A stretch of DNA of 64,000 nt from Limanda limanda (Eukaryota; Chordata; Actinopteri; Pleuronectiformes; Pleuronectidae): assembly GCF_963576545.1 (NCBI RefSeq), contig NC_083641.1, positions 16,410,002-16,474,001 of the forward strand. Direction: 5' to 3'. Of the stretch, positions 1 through 20,559 are shown piece after piece. The position numbers and the translations under genes are program-made. The stretch's first letter is position 1; each line of letters opens with the position of its first letter. The notes beneath the pieces were generated by a model, which saw only the letters and a list, made by a program, of their open reading frames with translations, was not told the origin of the DNA and did not search any database.

Positions 1-780
1 CATAATCCAGTTGCAATAAGTTTCTACAAGTTTAGCTTCAGCTGCTGAGACAAGGTCTCGCATTTTAAGAATGACACTCGGTAGAGCACAAACCTCCACC
101 AAGGCTCAACGGTTCCTTGAAATTATCTATTGGTGAATCATTCCCCGTGACAATATCAAAATACAATCTTAAGATATTCAAGAAAGTAATGGGAAATTGC
201 ACAATCTACTCATTTGTATGTACCAGTGTCCAAATGTAATGTGTTCTTTCTTGGCCAATGCCCAACACTTCAAAGTTTCCACTCTTTAGTGTTGCATGAT
301 GCAGCTGATTTAACACTTATCTGAAAATGGTTTATACAACCAGAAATCAATTAAGAGCATTGTCATTTAAATTTGTTGTGTAGTGTTTCTGATAATTAAC
401 CTGGAGAAGCTGTTGCCTCCATTTGTTATAATTAAGCATCAACAACACATTTTCAAAGCAATACTTTACAGCGGAGATCTGGGTCATTTTAAGTTACATA
501 CTTTAAAACACTAACAGTACATTTCTTGTTTTAAAGTCATTTTTAAACCTTGATGACAATAAGCAAACTGTTTAACAGTTACAAGTTTTCCTTGCAGACT
601 TACAGGCACCATGCGTGCCACACGTGGTACAATTGTACTGCAGTATTGGAAAGTGCTTTTAAAGTTCATTCCACATAAATTACATACTTATTCGACCTTG
701 CCTGGTAGGGGTCAGACACCAGATCATAGAGTGGGGAGAGTACAGCTCCAGCAGATGTGCACCAGAGGAGCAGGTGCCTG
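1..780. other. 3' flank of phkg1, no gene seen
   Basis: No coding exon is recognised here. The stretch lies downstream of the phkg1 stop codon on the minus strand, so part of it is probably phkg1 3' UTR. About positions 88-125 (text of the type 'cactcggtagagcacaaacc') resemble the segment near 5230-5275, a member of a repeat family that recurs in this window. I saw no clear minus-strand AATAAA. Confidence 0.5.
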
Positions 781-5884
<5,104 letters not shown>

Positions 5885-6878
5885 GATGGAGCGACGTGAA
5901 CTTCACCAGCACAGATAGAACCGTATTCTCCTCTCACAGCTCAACACCAGGCAGCTGGAGGACAACACGTGTTCAACATGTTCAACAGGGCAACAGCCAC
6001 TGACACCACTCGGACAGAGTCATTTATCAGAGCTGGAAGTAAAGTCACACGTCTGAAGAAGATATTTGGTGACGGTGGACAAAGTATTCGTGTGAAATAA
6101 GTTTGGTCAATGACAAACTCTTACTGGCTGCTGGTTTTATAATGTAAGGATTCAAAATTTTTCGAAATGTATGGGTGTTGGGTCAAACAAATCATTTAAT
6201 TATCATATTTCTTCTTGCTCTGCAACTGTATAGAACATATTTCTCTATTGTATTTTCACATTTCATGAAACAAACAACATATTGAATAATTGACTACGAA
6301 TCTTTCAACATTGCATCCCTCGGTAGTTTTTTATACTTTTGTGTAGATTCATTTGAAACAGTTCATGAAGTCTCATACACTTATCACATGCTTTGAATGT
6401 TGCCAGAATAGTAACTAACTGTTACTCTATATTACCAATATGATAATACATGTATCTGCTTCTTTTCCTCTGAACCACGTCAGATGACAGAGCTCTGATC
6501 TAAATATTTTAATCTCATTTTCCATTTGTAAAAATAAAGAAAACTAATCCATTATACTAGATATAAATAAATATAACAGATACATGGATTTCATTTAAAT
6601 TATTTATTTCATGCAAATTTGACCTTGTTCTTATATTAAATAAAACACAAATAAAGGGCTGTTTTCCATAGATTTTGATGACTTATATAATGTCAGCTCT
6701 GTCTCGTGTTTTTGTATACAAGTATAATGATCGTCCTGAACTTCAGATCATGTCCGGAGACAGATTTCAGTGTGGAGCAAAGTATCACCATGTGTGAACT
6801 GGATCCCTCTGTTTGACCTTTAACCAGCTACCACAATCCATTGCATTAAAAAAAACTAAACAAAGTTGGATCACTCAC

Positions 6879-7000
6879 CGTATCAGTACGGATCACTTCC
6901 TGGTGTGAAGATAATCCATAATCAAAGCTGGGCCTGTAGAGGAGGGGACGCACACAGAGGTGCAGTGAGTCTGTGCTGCTGCTGCAGCTTTGTGGGGTCG
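6879..7000 (-). other. Possible 5' noncoding exon of phkg1
   Basis: The minus strand reads 'ccgtactgatacg|gtgagtga' at 6879/6878, a strong donor about 1 kb upstream of the phkg1 start codon. The ATG exon needs an upstream exon or its own transcription start; this is the best donor seen. The 5' boundary is arbitrary and transcript data are lacking. Confidence 0.3.
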
Positions 7001-7439
7001 CTCCTCTCTCTGCTGGGGGTGAGCTCTAATGTCAGATGCCAAAAATAAGTTGTTGCTTCCTCTGCAGCGGGAACACGTGTGTCCATACAAAAATATGATC
7101 AGACCTACATTACACAACATTACTACACATGCAGTGCTCAGCTAGAGGGTCTGACACCACGCTGGAGTGACATGGCAGCTGCTGGACAGACCTCTGCGTC
7201 TAACACTACAAGTCTTATTAGAGAAACTGTGTCTAAAAATAGAAACCTTTCTTGGAAAGTCCAGTGTTATAATGTTCCTTCCAGACAGGAACTGGGAGAG
7301 GTTGTATTTTCTTAACTGAACAATTTCAAAATCAATATGGCACCTCAATATACTGTATAAGATAGGGAGCAGGTGCAGCTGTAAAGATAAATGACGGACA
7401 TGAAACTAAAATAAATGTTATTAAAGATAAAGTAAATGA

Positions 7440-7760
7440 TAACTAGGTCAAAACCAGAAACACTGCACACTGGTTGTAAGCTTCCGCCAACAAGTAGTTT
7501 TAGTCTTCATAATAATTTTTCCAGGCTCATACGATGTCACTGTGACCTTTGACCACTGAAATCACATTAGTTCATCTTTGTGTACAAGTCTCAACTGGTC
7601 ATATTTAAGAAGTTCCCACCAGGCATATTTGATATATCATGCACAAGAGAAGTTTTGTGAGGCCATGGTGACATAGATCTTTAACAACTAAAATCGAATC
7701 AGTAATTTCCTGAGTCAAAGTGAACATTTGTGCCAAAACTGAGAGGAATCCCTGGAGGCG
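7440..7760. repeat. Dispersed teleost repeat (unclassified)
   Basis: Text including 'cactgtgacctttgaccact' and 'tcaaagtgaacatttgtgcc', ending in 'ggaggcgttcctaaacattc', is a pattern I associate with a high-copy teleost interspersed repeat. There is no coding potential. The family name is not claimed. Confidence 0.4.
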
Positions 7761-8165
7761 TTCCTAAACATTCTGCCTCCAATCACTGGCTGACTGGTAC
7801 TGGTGCCATATTGGAAGAACATTTTAAGTTGGAACATTTTTGGGGCGGGGAGCCATTAATGAACATTCAGCATTAGAGCTTAAGAATAAAAGCAGTCGTG
7901 AAATAAATTATCAGTAGTTTCTGTTAAATCACAAAAAATACAATTATTGGTATCAATTAAAGAATTCTGTCTTAATGAGTCAGTGGATGGATATTTAACA
8001 TTGTTGGAATTGGGAAATTTTAATATCAGGTTCGTATCTTGATAATAGTTTTTATTGGATAAAGTTAATGTTGTTAAAAGTTAAAAGATTATGTTGGGTA
8101 CAAAATAGAAACTAAATCCATGAAAGACATCATCACACCACACAGAGCATTCATGGTCCAAGTGC

Positions 8166-8171
8166 TTTATT
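8166..8171 (-). terminator. Likely poly(A) signal of chchd2
   Basis: TTTATT on the plus strand gives AATAAA on the minus strand about 360 bases past the chchd2 stop codon. A further minus-strand AATAAA-like site near 8420-8435 is an alternative. Confidence 0.4.
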
Positions 8172-8527
8172 ACAGTGGACATCTACAGAGAGAGATGTGA
8201 TTTCACAATTTATCAACAAGTAATGCAATTCACCTTATAATATAGATACTGGAGGAATTTTAAATTAAAAGCACTGAAGCAGAAGAAAACACAATGACTA
8301 ATGAAATCAACTCAAAACACTGCAACACAAAATAAATGAACATTATTTATACGACTATGATTACAAGGTCTGTAGCAGTCTCCTGAGAAACAAACACTGT
8401 TTTCTGATGACCAACTGTCTAAATAAAGCATGTTTATTAATCTTTTGGGAATTACACCAGTAAGTATCCAGTATGGTTACTTATTGCAGTTTGTGCGTGT
8501 ACTTCTCTCCAGGTATTTGTCTCAGCC

Positions 8528-11130
8528 TTATGACAAACCTGTGGAGAAAAGACAAGTGTTATTAACACACGGCCAAGCATGGTTATTAATGAGATGAACT
8601 CTTAAGGTATTGGAGTAAAAGGAATTCCACACTTCACTTACCATTGGAGAACTTGCACTGCTTGAGCACTTCACTGAAGCCTTCACACAGTTTGAAGTCG
8701 CTCTGGTTCTGGGCGCACTCGACAAACTGTTTGAGTTCGAAGGAGCAGGCCTGCTGCTCCTGCTGAGGAGGCTGCTGCTGGTACATGGACTGTGGCTGCT
8801 GCTGGTACTGGTACTGTGGCTGCTGCTGGTACTGCTGCTGGTACTGCGGCTGCTGCGGCTCCTGAAAGACACGAGGCAGATGATGCAATTGTTCATACAT
8901 CTTGTGTAAATATGGTATTTTAAGACCAAAAAAAGAATTGAAACAACGTAATATTGATAACATCTGGTTACCTGCTAGCAATTTTAGTTCACAAATAAAA
9001 AAATTTCTCCAAAATAAACTTTTTCTCTGTTTGTCTTAACATGCATCTTTTTCTCCTCTGTCACCAAATATCTATACATAGATAAAAAAAACCACCAACA
9101 ATTACCAGGCTATGAAAAGACTACTGCAGGTAAGAATATGCTGATAGAGCTTTACTGAAAATATGATAACCCAGTTAGGAGGTTGCAAATATCATTATTG
9201 TTTAGTATGTAAATACACAGTGAATGTACTTGCATGTTCTGATCTGTGGATTACATCAAATGTTTGTTTCATCAACACTTTGCCCCACACATACAATCTT
9301 TAGTACCTGTGACCTACTTACCACGATACAGACACACTAATCTGATGCTAATGCAGCCCTACAACAACAGTGTATTTACCTGGTATGTGACGTCTGGCTT
9401 GGCGGACTCGGATTCTCCTCCTCCACCGAAGCCTCCAGTCATCGCGTGGCCGATAGTGTGTCCCACTGCAGAGCCCACTGCCACCCCCGCGGCTGTAGTC
9501 GCCATCTGGGCAAACATGCCCGGCTGCCTGGGGGCTGCTGGTGCGCCCACAGCAGAGGCAGGAGCCTGCATTGGAGCTGGAGCATAGGAGGGAGGAGGTG
9601 CAGCCCTGGCCATGGGTGGTGGTGATGGTGGTGGTGATGACCTCCTGTGAAAATAACGTTTATTCAGAGGTTTGGTCCAATTGCAATCAACAACTGGAAA
9701 CTATCTGCATTTACTGACACCATTTTAAATAATTTCTTTGAGTTCTCTGGCTCTGTTCAGACCTGACAGATCCGATCACAGGTGCACTGTGGTAAGTTCG
9801 CCTGTTCAGACTTGGCACTAAAATGCTTTTAGTGTTTCTCCTGTCACCAGTTGTGATCCGATCTCACTTACCCGCTCTACATGACCAAAAATCACGTACG
9901 TCATTTGTGTTCGCAAAGACAAACAAACGTGTCCGATGTCAATGTTTGTGTGTTGGCGTGAGCAAGAATGACAGAGAGGAGTCGAGAACAGCTTAATGAA
10001 ACTGGTACAGCTCAGCTGTGAAGACAGGTTTAAAAATGAAAGAATTATTTTAGAATTTAAAAAGTATTCATCATTATGTGCTGGTCAGTGTTAATACTTT
10101 GGTCGTGGTTATAAACAAAATAATGTACGGACACCTAAAAACGTTAAAATACTCTGAATCAGTGTGAAACTGTGGCAGGTCACTGACGTCATGCGAGTGG
10201 AAAGTCTGTGGCCCAGGACCGGATTTGTGGGGATCGGATCTCAGGACGCTTTGAGGAGAAATTTGGCTGCGTCAGACCTGAACTTAGTAGAGACCACTTG
10301 TGATTGGATGACAGAGGACGGATGTTAATACCAAGTCAAAGCCTCTGGTATTTAAATTATTACAAAATTATTAGTCATTTTGTCGATTAAATGTTGTACT
10401 TTTAAAAGACACATTTGATTAAAAACACTTTAAGTGAAACAATACAATGAATAATGATGATATATCATGATAAAACAGACGAAAACATCAGCAGATCAGT
10501 GTGAAAACTACAGTAGAAGTAGCAGTGTCCCATGGGGTCAGTTGAGGTCACTGATATGAATCTTGCTGCGTTTGGTTTGTTTGGCATTAAAATCATGTTA
10601 AAGAACATTGACCTGAGGATGTTGAGACATGAGGACAGAAGGTCACAGGTTCGATGCTCATGTCAGATGATCACATTAAAGATGAAACAAATTTTACACG
10701 TTTTATTATTTATACTCTGAAGAAAATCCAAAATGATATCTAGTCGTCTCAATTTACCTGTGGGTTTGTAGGAAACAAATTGGGCAAAGAGTAGTTTATA
10801 TATTAACAACAAATCAGTGAAGCCTGTTTGATGCGACACAACAGAAAAATGCCGAAAACACCGTGACCTTGAATTTCTAAAAATCTACTGAATGCTTAAC
10901 ACACATTTCAAGACGTGTAAATAGTACAAAATAATCCACAGTTATTCATGTGTTGAATCTCCAGGAGGCTAACATACGGTGCAGTGACGTAGGTAAAGTG
11001 GCTAGCCGGTTTTCCAAACCACGAACACGGTCGTTACAACAACTTTAAACCCATAAATGTGGTTTGAATCGGGGTGTTACCTGGCTGGGGGGGCCATCCT
11101 GGACGTCCTGCTTCTGCTTCCTCTCGGCAT
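8528..11130 (-). CDS. chchd2: Coiled-coil-helix-coiled-coil-helix domain protein 2 (CHCHD2/MNRR1)
   Basis: Small mitochondrial intermembrane-space protein, known to associate with MICOS and cytochrome oxidase and to act as a stress-responsive regulator. Four exons: 11081-11130, 9380-9644, 8642-8861, 8528-8538; total 546 nt, 181 aa (human 151). The start [16 protein letters not shown] is nearly identical to human. Residues 60-90 form the conserved hydrophobic Ala/Gly segment ([15 protein letters not shown]). The CHCH domain has Cys144/154/164/174, giving two perfect CX9C motifs, with FVECAQNQ and LCEGF. The last exon adds only three residues before TAA. The oddity is residues 106-142, a Gln/Tyr/Pro-rich run that is far longer than the short QPAQQQQP linker of human CHCHD2. 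It shares the PHKG1-CHCHD2 neighbourhood with human chromosome 7. Confidence 0.95.
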
Positions 11131-11256
11131 CGTTAGATCTGTTGGTAAAAAGTGTTGCTTTTCAGTCAGATTAAGATTCAGACGCGTTGCTCAGGAGCTG
11201 TCAAGCTAACTCGACCTTTGGCTAATCGGGAACTTTCCTTGTGTTACATCAATTGT

Positions 11257-11264
11257 CTTCCGGG
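11257..11264 (-). promoter_or_regulatory. ETS/NRF-2-like site upstream of chchd2
   Basis: The minus strand reads CCCGGAAG about 130 bases upstream of the chchd2 ATG. ETS (GABP/NRF-2) sites of this form are common in promoters of nuclear genes for mitochondrial proteins. The motif is seen; its function is inference. Confidence 0.3.
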
Positions 11265-11474
11265 TAACTTATGTGACGGAACCAATGGAGCCGCTTGCTT
11301 CATCTTCTTCTCTGGAGTTTAACGGCAGCGTGCATCCACAGTGTTGCACTACCGCCACCCTCAGGCTTTATTCTACCTCGTTATTTAACTATTTGTAATC
11401 TGCTTGTCCACTCCACTTATTGTTAAAATAACAAAAATAATAAATAATAATAATAATGGGCCCGAGCACATGCT

Positions 11475-11755
11475 TTGGTGAGAAAACTGTTTGCTGTCCT
11501 GGCTCCTAAATGGTGGAATGAGCTCCCCGTGGACATCCGGCCAGCAGAAAGCTTACACATTTTAAAACTAACCATTTAGTAACACATTAATGGCATTTAC
11601 TTATAGCACTTTGTAGTTTTGCTTCTTTTTTAAGAAATCTTACTTTCTTGATTCTTGTTGTTCTGGGTTTGTACCTATAGTTTGTACCCTTGTGGTTGAA
11701 TGCACTTAGTGTCAGCTAAATAAAATGTAATGTAATGTTATGTAATTTGAGGGCT
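11475..11755 (+). mobile_element. LINE remnant: end of reverse-transcriptase ORF plus 3' tail
   Basis: From about 11488 the plus strand translates as LFAVLAPKWWNELPVDIRPA, the 'W..LP..(I/V)R' block found at the C-terminus of teleost L2/CR1-group LINE polyproteins. It is followed by a 3' UTR ('cttatagcactttgtagttt', 'tgaatgcacttagtgtcagc') and a short tandem (taatg)n tail. The same tail recurs at 16228-16290 and 19998-20165. The element is 5'-truncated, as is usual for LINEs. It lies between chchd2 and fam98. The exact clade (L2, Rex1 or other) is not determined. Confidence 0.65.
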
Positions 11756-11949
11756 TTAATTTGTTGTTGAATGTTTTGATCCTTTGATGCTCCTCGGGCA
11801 CAATCCCACTAACAACCAAACAGACCCAGATAAGAAAGATGACCTCCTTCATGGAGGCAATAGCAAAATTCCAATAAACTTGTGTTTTGTATGTTCAGGT
11901 ATCCAGAATTAAATAGACCTCATTATATAAATGTGCAAAGCCAACATAT

Positions 11950-11955
11950 TTTATT
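11950..11955 (-). terminator. Likely poly(A) signal of the FAM98 gene
   Basis: TTTATT on plus gives AATAAA on minus about 240 bases beyond the FAM98 stop codon at 12191-12193. Position and strand fit; cleavage is not demonstrated. Confidence 0.4.
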
Positions 11956-12190
11956 CTTTGATAAACAGAACAAAAATATATTTTTATATACCAGTACATT
12001 ACAGCAATGACAAGCTCTTTTAGAAATGTACATGTCAGGTATGTTTATGTGTTATAACAAAAAGTATACACACATTTATAACTATAAAATGAAGTCCCAT
12101 GTGGCGATCCACGGCCACATTTTGTTTGAAGTATTTAAATAAAGAAAAATGATCACTTATTCCTTAATTTGAACTAAAGAGAAAGACATG

Positions 12191-15843
<3,653 letters not shown>

Positions 15844-17128
15844 TGTGTCTGTGAAAGTCACGTAAACACCTGCAGCTGTAAATCAACTCCACACAAACAA
15901 ACACACCTTCACACAGTCTATGGTTCAAAGGTGTTTACCAACTGCACTTCCTCTATGCTGCTTTTTACAGGGGCTGTTGGCGGGACGCACATCGCTCCCT
16001 GAAGGCCGGAGTGTGCACTGCACGTTTGGTAAAAAATATATACATCTAAAAATTCTGAAATCACTTGAAATCAATAGTAAAACACAGTTCAAATTTGTTA
16101 GAAAATATAAATGCTTTGAAAGAAATATTAAAAACTGAAAATAAAAGTGGTTTGACACAAGACTTTTAGCAAATAAATTAGTAAAAATTATAAATAAAAA
16201 TAATATATATAAAATATTGTATTATTCTGGGATTGTACCCTCATGGTTGAAAGACGCTTTGGATAAAAGCTAAATGAAATGTAAGAACAAACCATTCAAA
16301 GAAAACATCTGTTTAATTGGTAAGGAAATATTGAATTTTATACAAAATAGACTGCCAACCGTTTACTTAATCTTAACATTCAGTTTTGAAATAAATCAAT
16401 GAAATTACACGAATAAAAACTGCAAGATTTTGAATAATGTTTTTGAGTTTTACTTTATTTTCAGAAGCTATAAATTGACGTTCATAGAAAGTGTGTGATA
16501 TAATCTGTCATTCTACTTTCATCTGCCCCCCCTCCCCCCCCTCCCTAAACACCTGGACAAACATGGCTGACCCCTTCCCCATAACGTTTATACATCTACT
16601 TTACAATAACCACTCGACCTTAAGAGACAAACCGATCATTATTTTTGCCAAATTCTTCAAATGAAACTGTACTCGAGAGGAGACAGTCAGTGCAGTTGTG
16701 ATGTATCACATATTTGTATCCACTAGAAGCCGCTAGAGCTCTGTGATGAGAAGATGGACTGTGGTGTTTTAATAAGATCAACTCAAATAACTGACATATC
16801 AAATGTGGAAGCAGAAAGTAGACTTACTTAAGTGCATCTCTTAAGTGTAACGTTAAGTATTCCTGCACTACTGTCTATTATGATAATGATACGATGTAAC
16901 TTCCTGATATCTCCCAGGCCTATGTACAGTATGTCTTATTCTTTCTTCACCTCAGGTTAGTCAGCCTGATTAAAGCCAGTGGACAAACATTAGCTACTCT
17001 AATAAAGTCTTTGTTTAATTCCTCCTTTACAGCAATAAGTTTTTACATGAAAATGTATCAACCTGGGACCAAAGAACAAATTTCTTTCCTTTTCCTTTTC
17101 AACATTTATACCCACTCAGAAGGATCGA
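15844..17128. other. Gene-free, AT-rich spacer
   Basis: No coding exon recognised. It begins with the FAM98 promoter side. The only recognisable item is a LINE-type 3' tail at 16228-16290 ('gattgtaccctcatggttga', then 'gctttggataaaagctaaat'), a diverged relative of those at 11600-11755 and 20090-20165. Confidence 0.5.
16228..16290 (+). repeat. LINE-type 3' tail fragment
   Basis: Short match to the 'ttctgggtttgtaccc..ggttgaatgcactt..ggataaaagcgtcagctaaat' tail also present at 11660-11740 and 20090-20165. Only the tail is present, as expected for a severely truncated insertion or a SINE sharing the tail. Confidence 0.5.
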
Positions 17129-17361
17129 CCCTGGCAATGTTGGCACCCTAGGCGAGATTTCAAATTGGCGCCCCCCAACATACACACGCAAACTGTCATG
17201 CATCCACAATAACTTTTGGACTGTATACAGATGCAGACACAGGCAGACAAAATTGTAAGCTATAAAAACAATAAAAATATATAACAAAAAATATAAAGAG
17301 TCTGAAATCAGCTGTACTGATAGCATATCATGTCATGTCGACAAAATAAACATTAATGATG
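17129..17361 (+). repeat. Dispersed repeat copy A, left part (split by the solo LTR)
   Basis: 'ccctggcaatgttggcaccc' through 'cgacaaaataaacattaatg' is nearly identical to 56560-56790. The match resumes at 18843 after the 1481-bp insertion. It contains 'ggcgccccccaacatacaca' and 'caggcagacaaaattgtaag'. No coding capacity. Probably a DNA-transposon fragment, but the family was not identified. Confidence 0.85.
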
Positions 17362-17790
17362 TGTTGTGCAATAATGGTTAGGAATGATACCATAAGCTAG
17401 TGTGCCTTTAGGCGTTCAATAAATTTGGTTATCAAAAATAGAAAAATAAAACATTAATATATAAAATATTAATATTAAATCATAACTTTAGTTTGACTAA
17501 GTTCTCGCGGGGCACCACCCTTCATAGAAGGGAAAAGATAGCCAATTTATTGATTAAGATCAGTCTCATTTAGATCTAGTTCAATTAGAAATCTTAATAT
17601 TTACTATTAAAGACTATATAATGAACAGTTAAGGTTTATAGAGTTCTTGACAGTGTAGAGGTTGGCAAACTTCACTTATGCAACATTAATGACAGGACAA
17701 GGTTAAAAGAAAGCATTTATTATAAACATAATAAGTATAAAACACCAATTACTAAACAATATACTAACTAATAAAGATGTGTGTGTGTGT

Positions 17791-17828
<38 letters not shown>

Positions 17829-18842
17829 GTCTCTCTGGTGGCTAACAAAGAGAGTCACACCTTCCTGTAATCTTTTAAGATCTCTAAGCTAGCAGGCCCC
17901 CCCCCCTCCTTCTGGTCGGGGGACGTAGCTAAGTAGGTGAAGAGATATGCGGGGTCTGTGAGAATGCTAATCAGAAAATGGCAGGGTCTGTGTTGAGCCC
18001 GACTTACATTAACCTTGATTTAACTTGTAACACAATATCACCACATATATCAAACTTATAAACACCACACAGAATCAAATAAACAGTCTTGCTTAGCCTA
18101 GTAAAATTATTAAGCCCAGATTATGTTACCAGTCCAAGGACAGGGAGAAAGTTGCTGTGCAGTTCGGGTAGCAGTTCTGGCTTTTGAAGTCTCTGGTTCG
18201 TGTGGTCTCTGCTTCCGCGGTTCTGTTGAGCTGTGCAGTTCAGTTGCTTATTGAAGCCGTAGTTCTTACCTGCAGGACATCGAGTCGCTGCAAGGAGTTT
18301 AGAAGAAGCTTGAGATGCGTGGAGGTTTTCTTGAGAAGATGAGCTGGAAGCTCGACCTTTGACCTCCAGTTGTTGGAAAGAGAATATTTGAGCTGGAGGA
18401 ATCCGGTTCCTCCACTCGCCGATGCAGGAGGAAAGGCCAGCGGCCTGCTGTCCTCAGTGGTGGTCGGTGGAGAAGAGCGCTGCTGGAGCAGCCTTTGGCC
18501 CTCCGAGGGGTTGGAGAAAAAGGAAGACTTTGGGGGAGCCTTGATCTTTTATAGACCCGGTTGCCCCTTGGTCATGGGACCAGACTGACCAATTGGAGTT
18601 GACCCTGGTAGATATTCGCACCTATGTGCGAAGATGCTGAAACAAAGGGGACATGTTGCCTCCTGGGAGTTTGAGTTATTTGACCTTCTCAGGACAAAGA
18701 GAACATGTTGCACTCTGGGAGATTGAGTATTCTCCAGCCCATGCGGCTTGTCAGGACAAAGGACATGTGCTTTCAGGTTTTTACTTCGAATACAGGCCTG
18801 AAAGAGAGACCTGCCTTTTTGCATAAAAACCATGTCCCAACA
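17362..18842 (-). mobile_element. Solo LTR of an LTR retroelement, 1481 bp
   Basis: Bounded by TGTTG at one end and CAACA at the other (TG..CA ends with short inverted repeats). It is flanked by a 4-bp duplication 'gatg' at 17358-17361 and 18843-18846, and precisely interrupts a repeat whose unsplit copy lies at 56551-56815. The minus orientation is suggested by a TATAAAAG box (plus 'cttttata' near 18545-18552). No gag or pol and only one LTR-like unit are present, so a solo LTR left by LTR-LTR recombination is the simplest reading. A (TG)n run at 17779-17824 lies inside it. The superfamily is not identified; a non-LTR origin is possible but would not explain the TG..CA ends. Confidence 0.75.
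17779..17824. repeat. (TG)n microsatellite
   Basis: TG dinucleotides with one GGG interruption, inside the solo LTR. Confidence 0.9.
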
Positions 18843-18865
18843 GATGTCCACAATCGGGGTGATTC
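18843..18865 (+). repeat. Dispersed repeat copy A, right part
   Basis: 'gatgtccacaatcggggtga' continues the match to copy B at 56791-56813 ('catgtccataatcggggtga'). After 'gatt' the two copies diverge. Confidence 0.7.
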
Positions 18866-18869
18866 TTAC

Positions 18870-19835
18870 CTCTTTATTGTTCTTTCTTCTCCTCCTCTAC
18901 TTTGCGGTGCTTTCTGAATTGTGCACCTGATAATTTAATCTTTTTTTGATTCATCTTTGACATCCAGGAGGATGTTTTAGATGCTGGCTTGCCCGTCCAC
19001 AGAGCCACGGATGGTGACATCAGAAAATGAGTAGGTTTTTATACTTCTCTTTGTATGCATCATGCTGCTATGAGGAACTGTTGTGAGGTTGTTGTTGTCA
19101 AGGTTTGTTTTTCTCTTTTTGTGCATCCAGCGGCGTCGAGTGGAACGGCATATGCCAATAAAACCTCCACACATTTATCAAGGAAATGTCACCAGCATTA
19201 TTGATAATTAGAAACACAACAGGAAATTAAAAGTAGAATGAAATGTTTCTAGAATATCTAGAGGTTGACGGGTAATTTTCTGTTGGTCGACTTATCAATT
19301 CATTTATTAAAAGCTCATTTTCCCCTGCTACTAAGTCTATAGGGTTTTTATATTGTGTTTTATTTACATTGTATATATTGGTTTATTTTTGTCGTGCACT
19401 GATTGCTGGTTGTACATCAAATTGCCCTTGAAGGATAATAAAGATTTTATTTTATGGACAGCTTTAGTTAATCACAAGCTGCACAGACCAAGCAAGAGCA
19501 GCAGAGGAACCCAGCAGCCAGCAGGGGGCAGCCTCAAGACATCACATAGAAACAAGCAGCAGCAGACTGTGATTCTTGTAAGGCGTCAGAAGACAAGTTT
19601 GGAAACTACTGGGTTATTCTCTAACAATAGGTTTTTAAAGCATGTTAAATCCTCCAGTATCTAAAATCCAAAAATATCGAAGTAACTTTTAAGTAAGGTA
19701 GTAAAGTAGAAAATATTTTTTCTGAAGTGTTTATAAAAACCAGCATAGAATGACACGGACACACACAAGATAATTTGTCCATCTTCTTATTGTGCTTAGT
19801 TCCTCACGGCACTCAGCAGGCGGTTTGGTCTAGTC
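18870..19835. other. Gene-free spacer
   Basis: No exon recognised. At 19400-19450 'aattgcccttgaaggataat' followed by 'aaagattttatttta' resembles the 3' end of a teleost LINE. The rest shows nothing I can assign. Confidence 0.4.
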
Positions 19836-20548
19836 CAGACATGGGCAAAGTATGGCCCGCGGGCCATATACGGCCCGTTGGGCTTTTTAATCCGGCCCGC
19901 CGAACTTGTCCAAATAATAAAAAAAAAAAAAAAAAAAAAAAATTAAATAAAAAAAGTAAAAAAATTGATTTTTTATTTTTTATTTTTTTTTTAAACTAAC
20001 AATTTAGTAGCTCTTAAATGGCACGTACTTATAGCACTTTGTAGTTTTGGTTTATTTAGGAAGATATTGTACTTTCTTGATTCTTGTTATTCTGGGTTTG
20101 AACCCTCGGGGTTGAATGCACTTATTGTAAGTCACTTTGGATAAAAGCGTCAGCTAAATATAAAATTCCCGGGAGCGTGGTGTGTAGGGCTTGAAAAGGC
20201 GCATGATCTCCCTTCACTTTTTAGCTTTGCCCTGTGAGCTCTTCTGTAAAATGAGAGGATCAAGGAAACGAAAAGTGCACAATGAGTTCCGAGTGTTTAA
20301 CACAGAGTCGACAACAAAATACTTTTTCACTGAAGTCCAATCGAAGGCTGTTTGTCTGATATGCCGAGAAACTGTCACAGTTTTCATGGAGTACAACATC
20401 AGCCCTCACTTTGCTACGAAGCATGCTAACTACGCTAGCAAGCAGTCAACGCAAGAACGGGTGGCTGAAGCTTTTTTATATTTAATTTGAAATGGTTATG
20501 GTTCATTTTTGTTTTAAAATGTTCATATTAGATATTGTGCAATGAATA
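19836..20548 (+). mobile_element. Degraded hAT transposon with BED-finger transposase fragment, interrupted by LINE tail
   Basis: Begins 'cagacatgggcaaagtatgg', 'ccgcgggccatatacggccc', a hAT-type terminus. After the LINE tail at 19998-20165, an ORF at 20251-20487 encodes a transposase N-terminus with a BED zinc finger: VCLICRETVTVFMEYN followed by HFATKH, i.e. C-X2-C-X15-H-X4-H. This is the type also domesticated in GTF2IRD2/ZBED-like vertebrate genes. The frame runs out after AEAFLYLI, and the next 60 bases match the 3' segment also found at 56934-57016. The catalytic DDE and dimerisation regions are absent, so this is an internally deleted relic. No target duplication was found. Confidence 0.75.
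19998..20165 (+). mobile_element. LINE 3'-tail insertion inside the hAT relic
   Basis: 'acttatagcactttgtagtt', 'actttcttgattcttgttat', 'tgaatgcacttattgtaagt' and 'ggataaaagcgtcagctaaa' match the tail of the LINE remnant at 11590-11740. Its position between the hAT terminus and the transposase ORF indicates a later insertion. Confidence 0.65.
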
Positions 20549-20559
20549 GCTGGCCCCTG

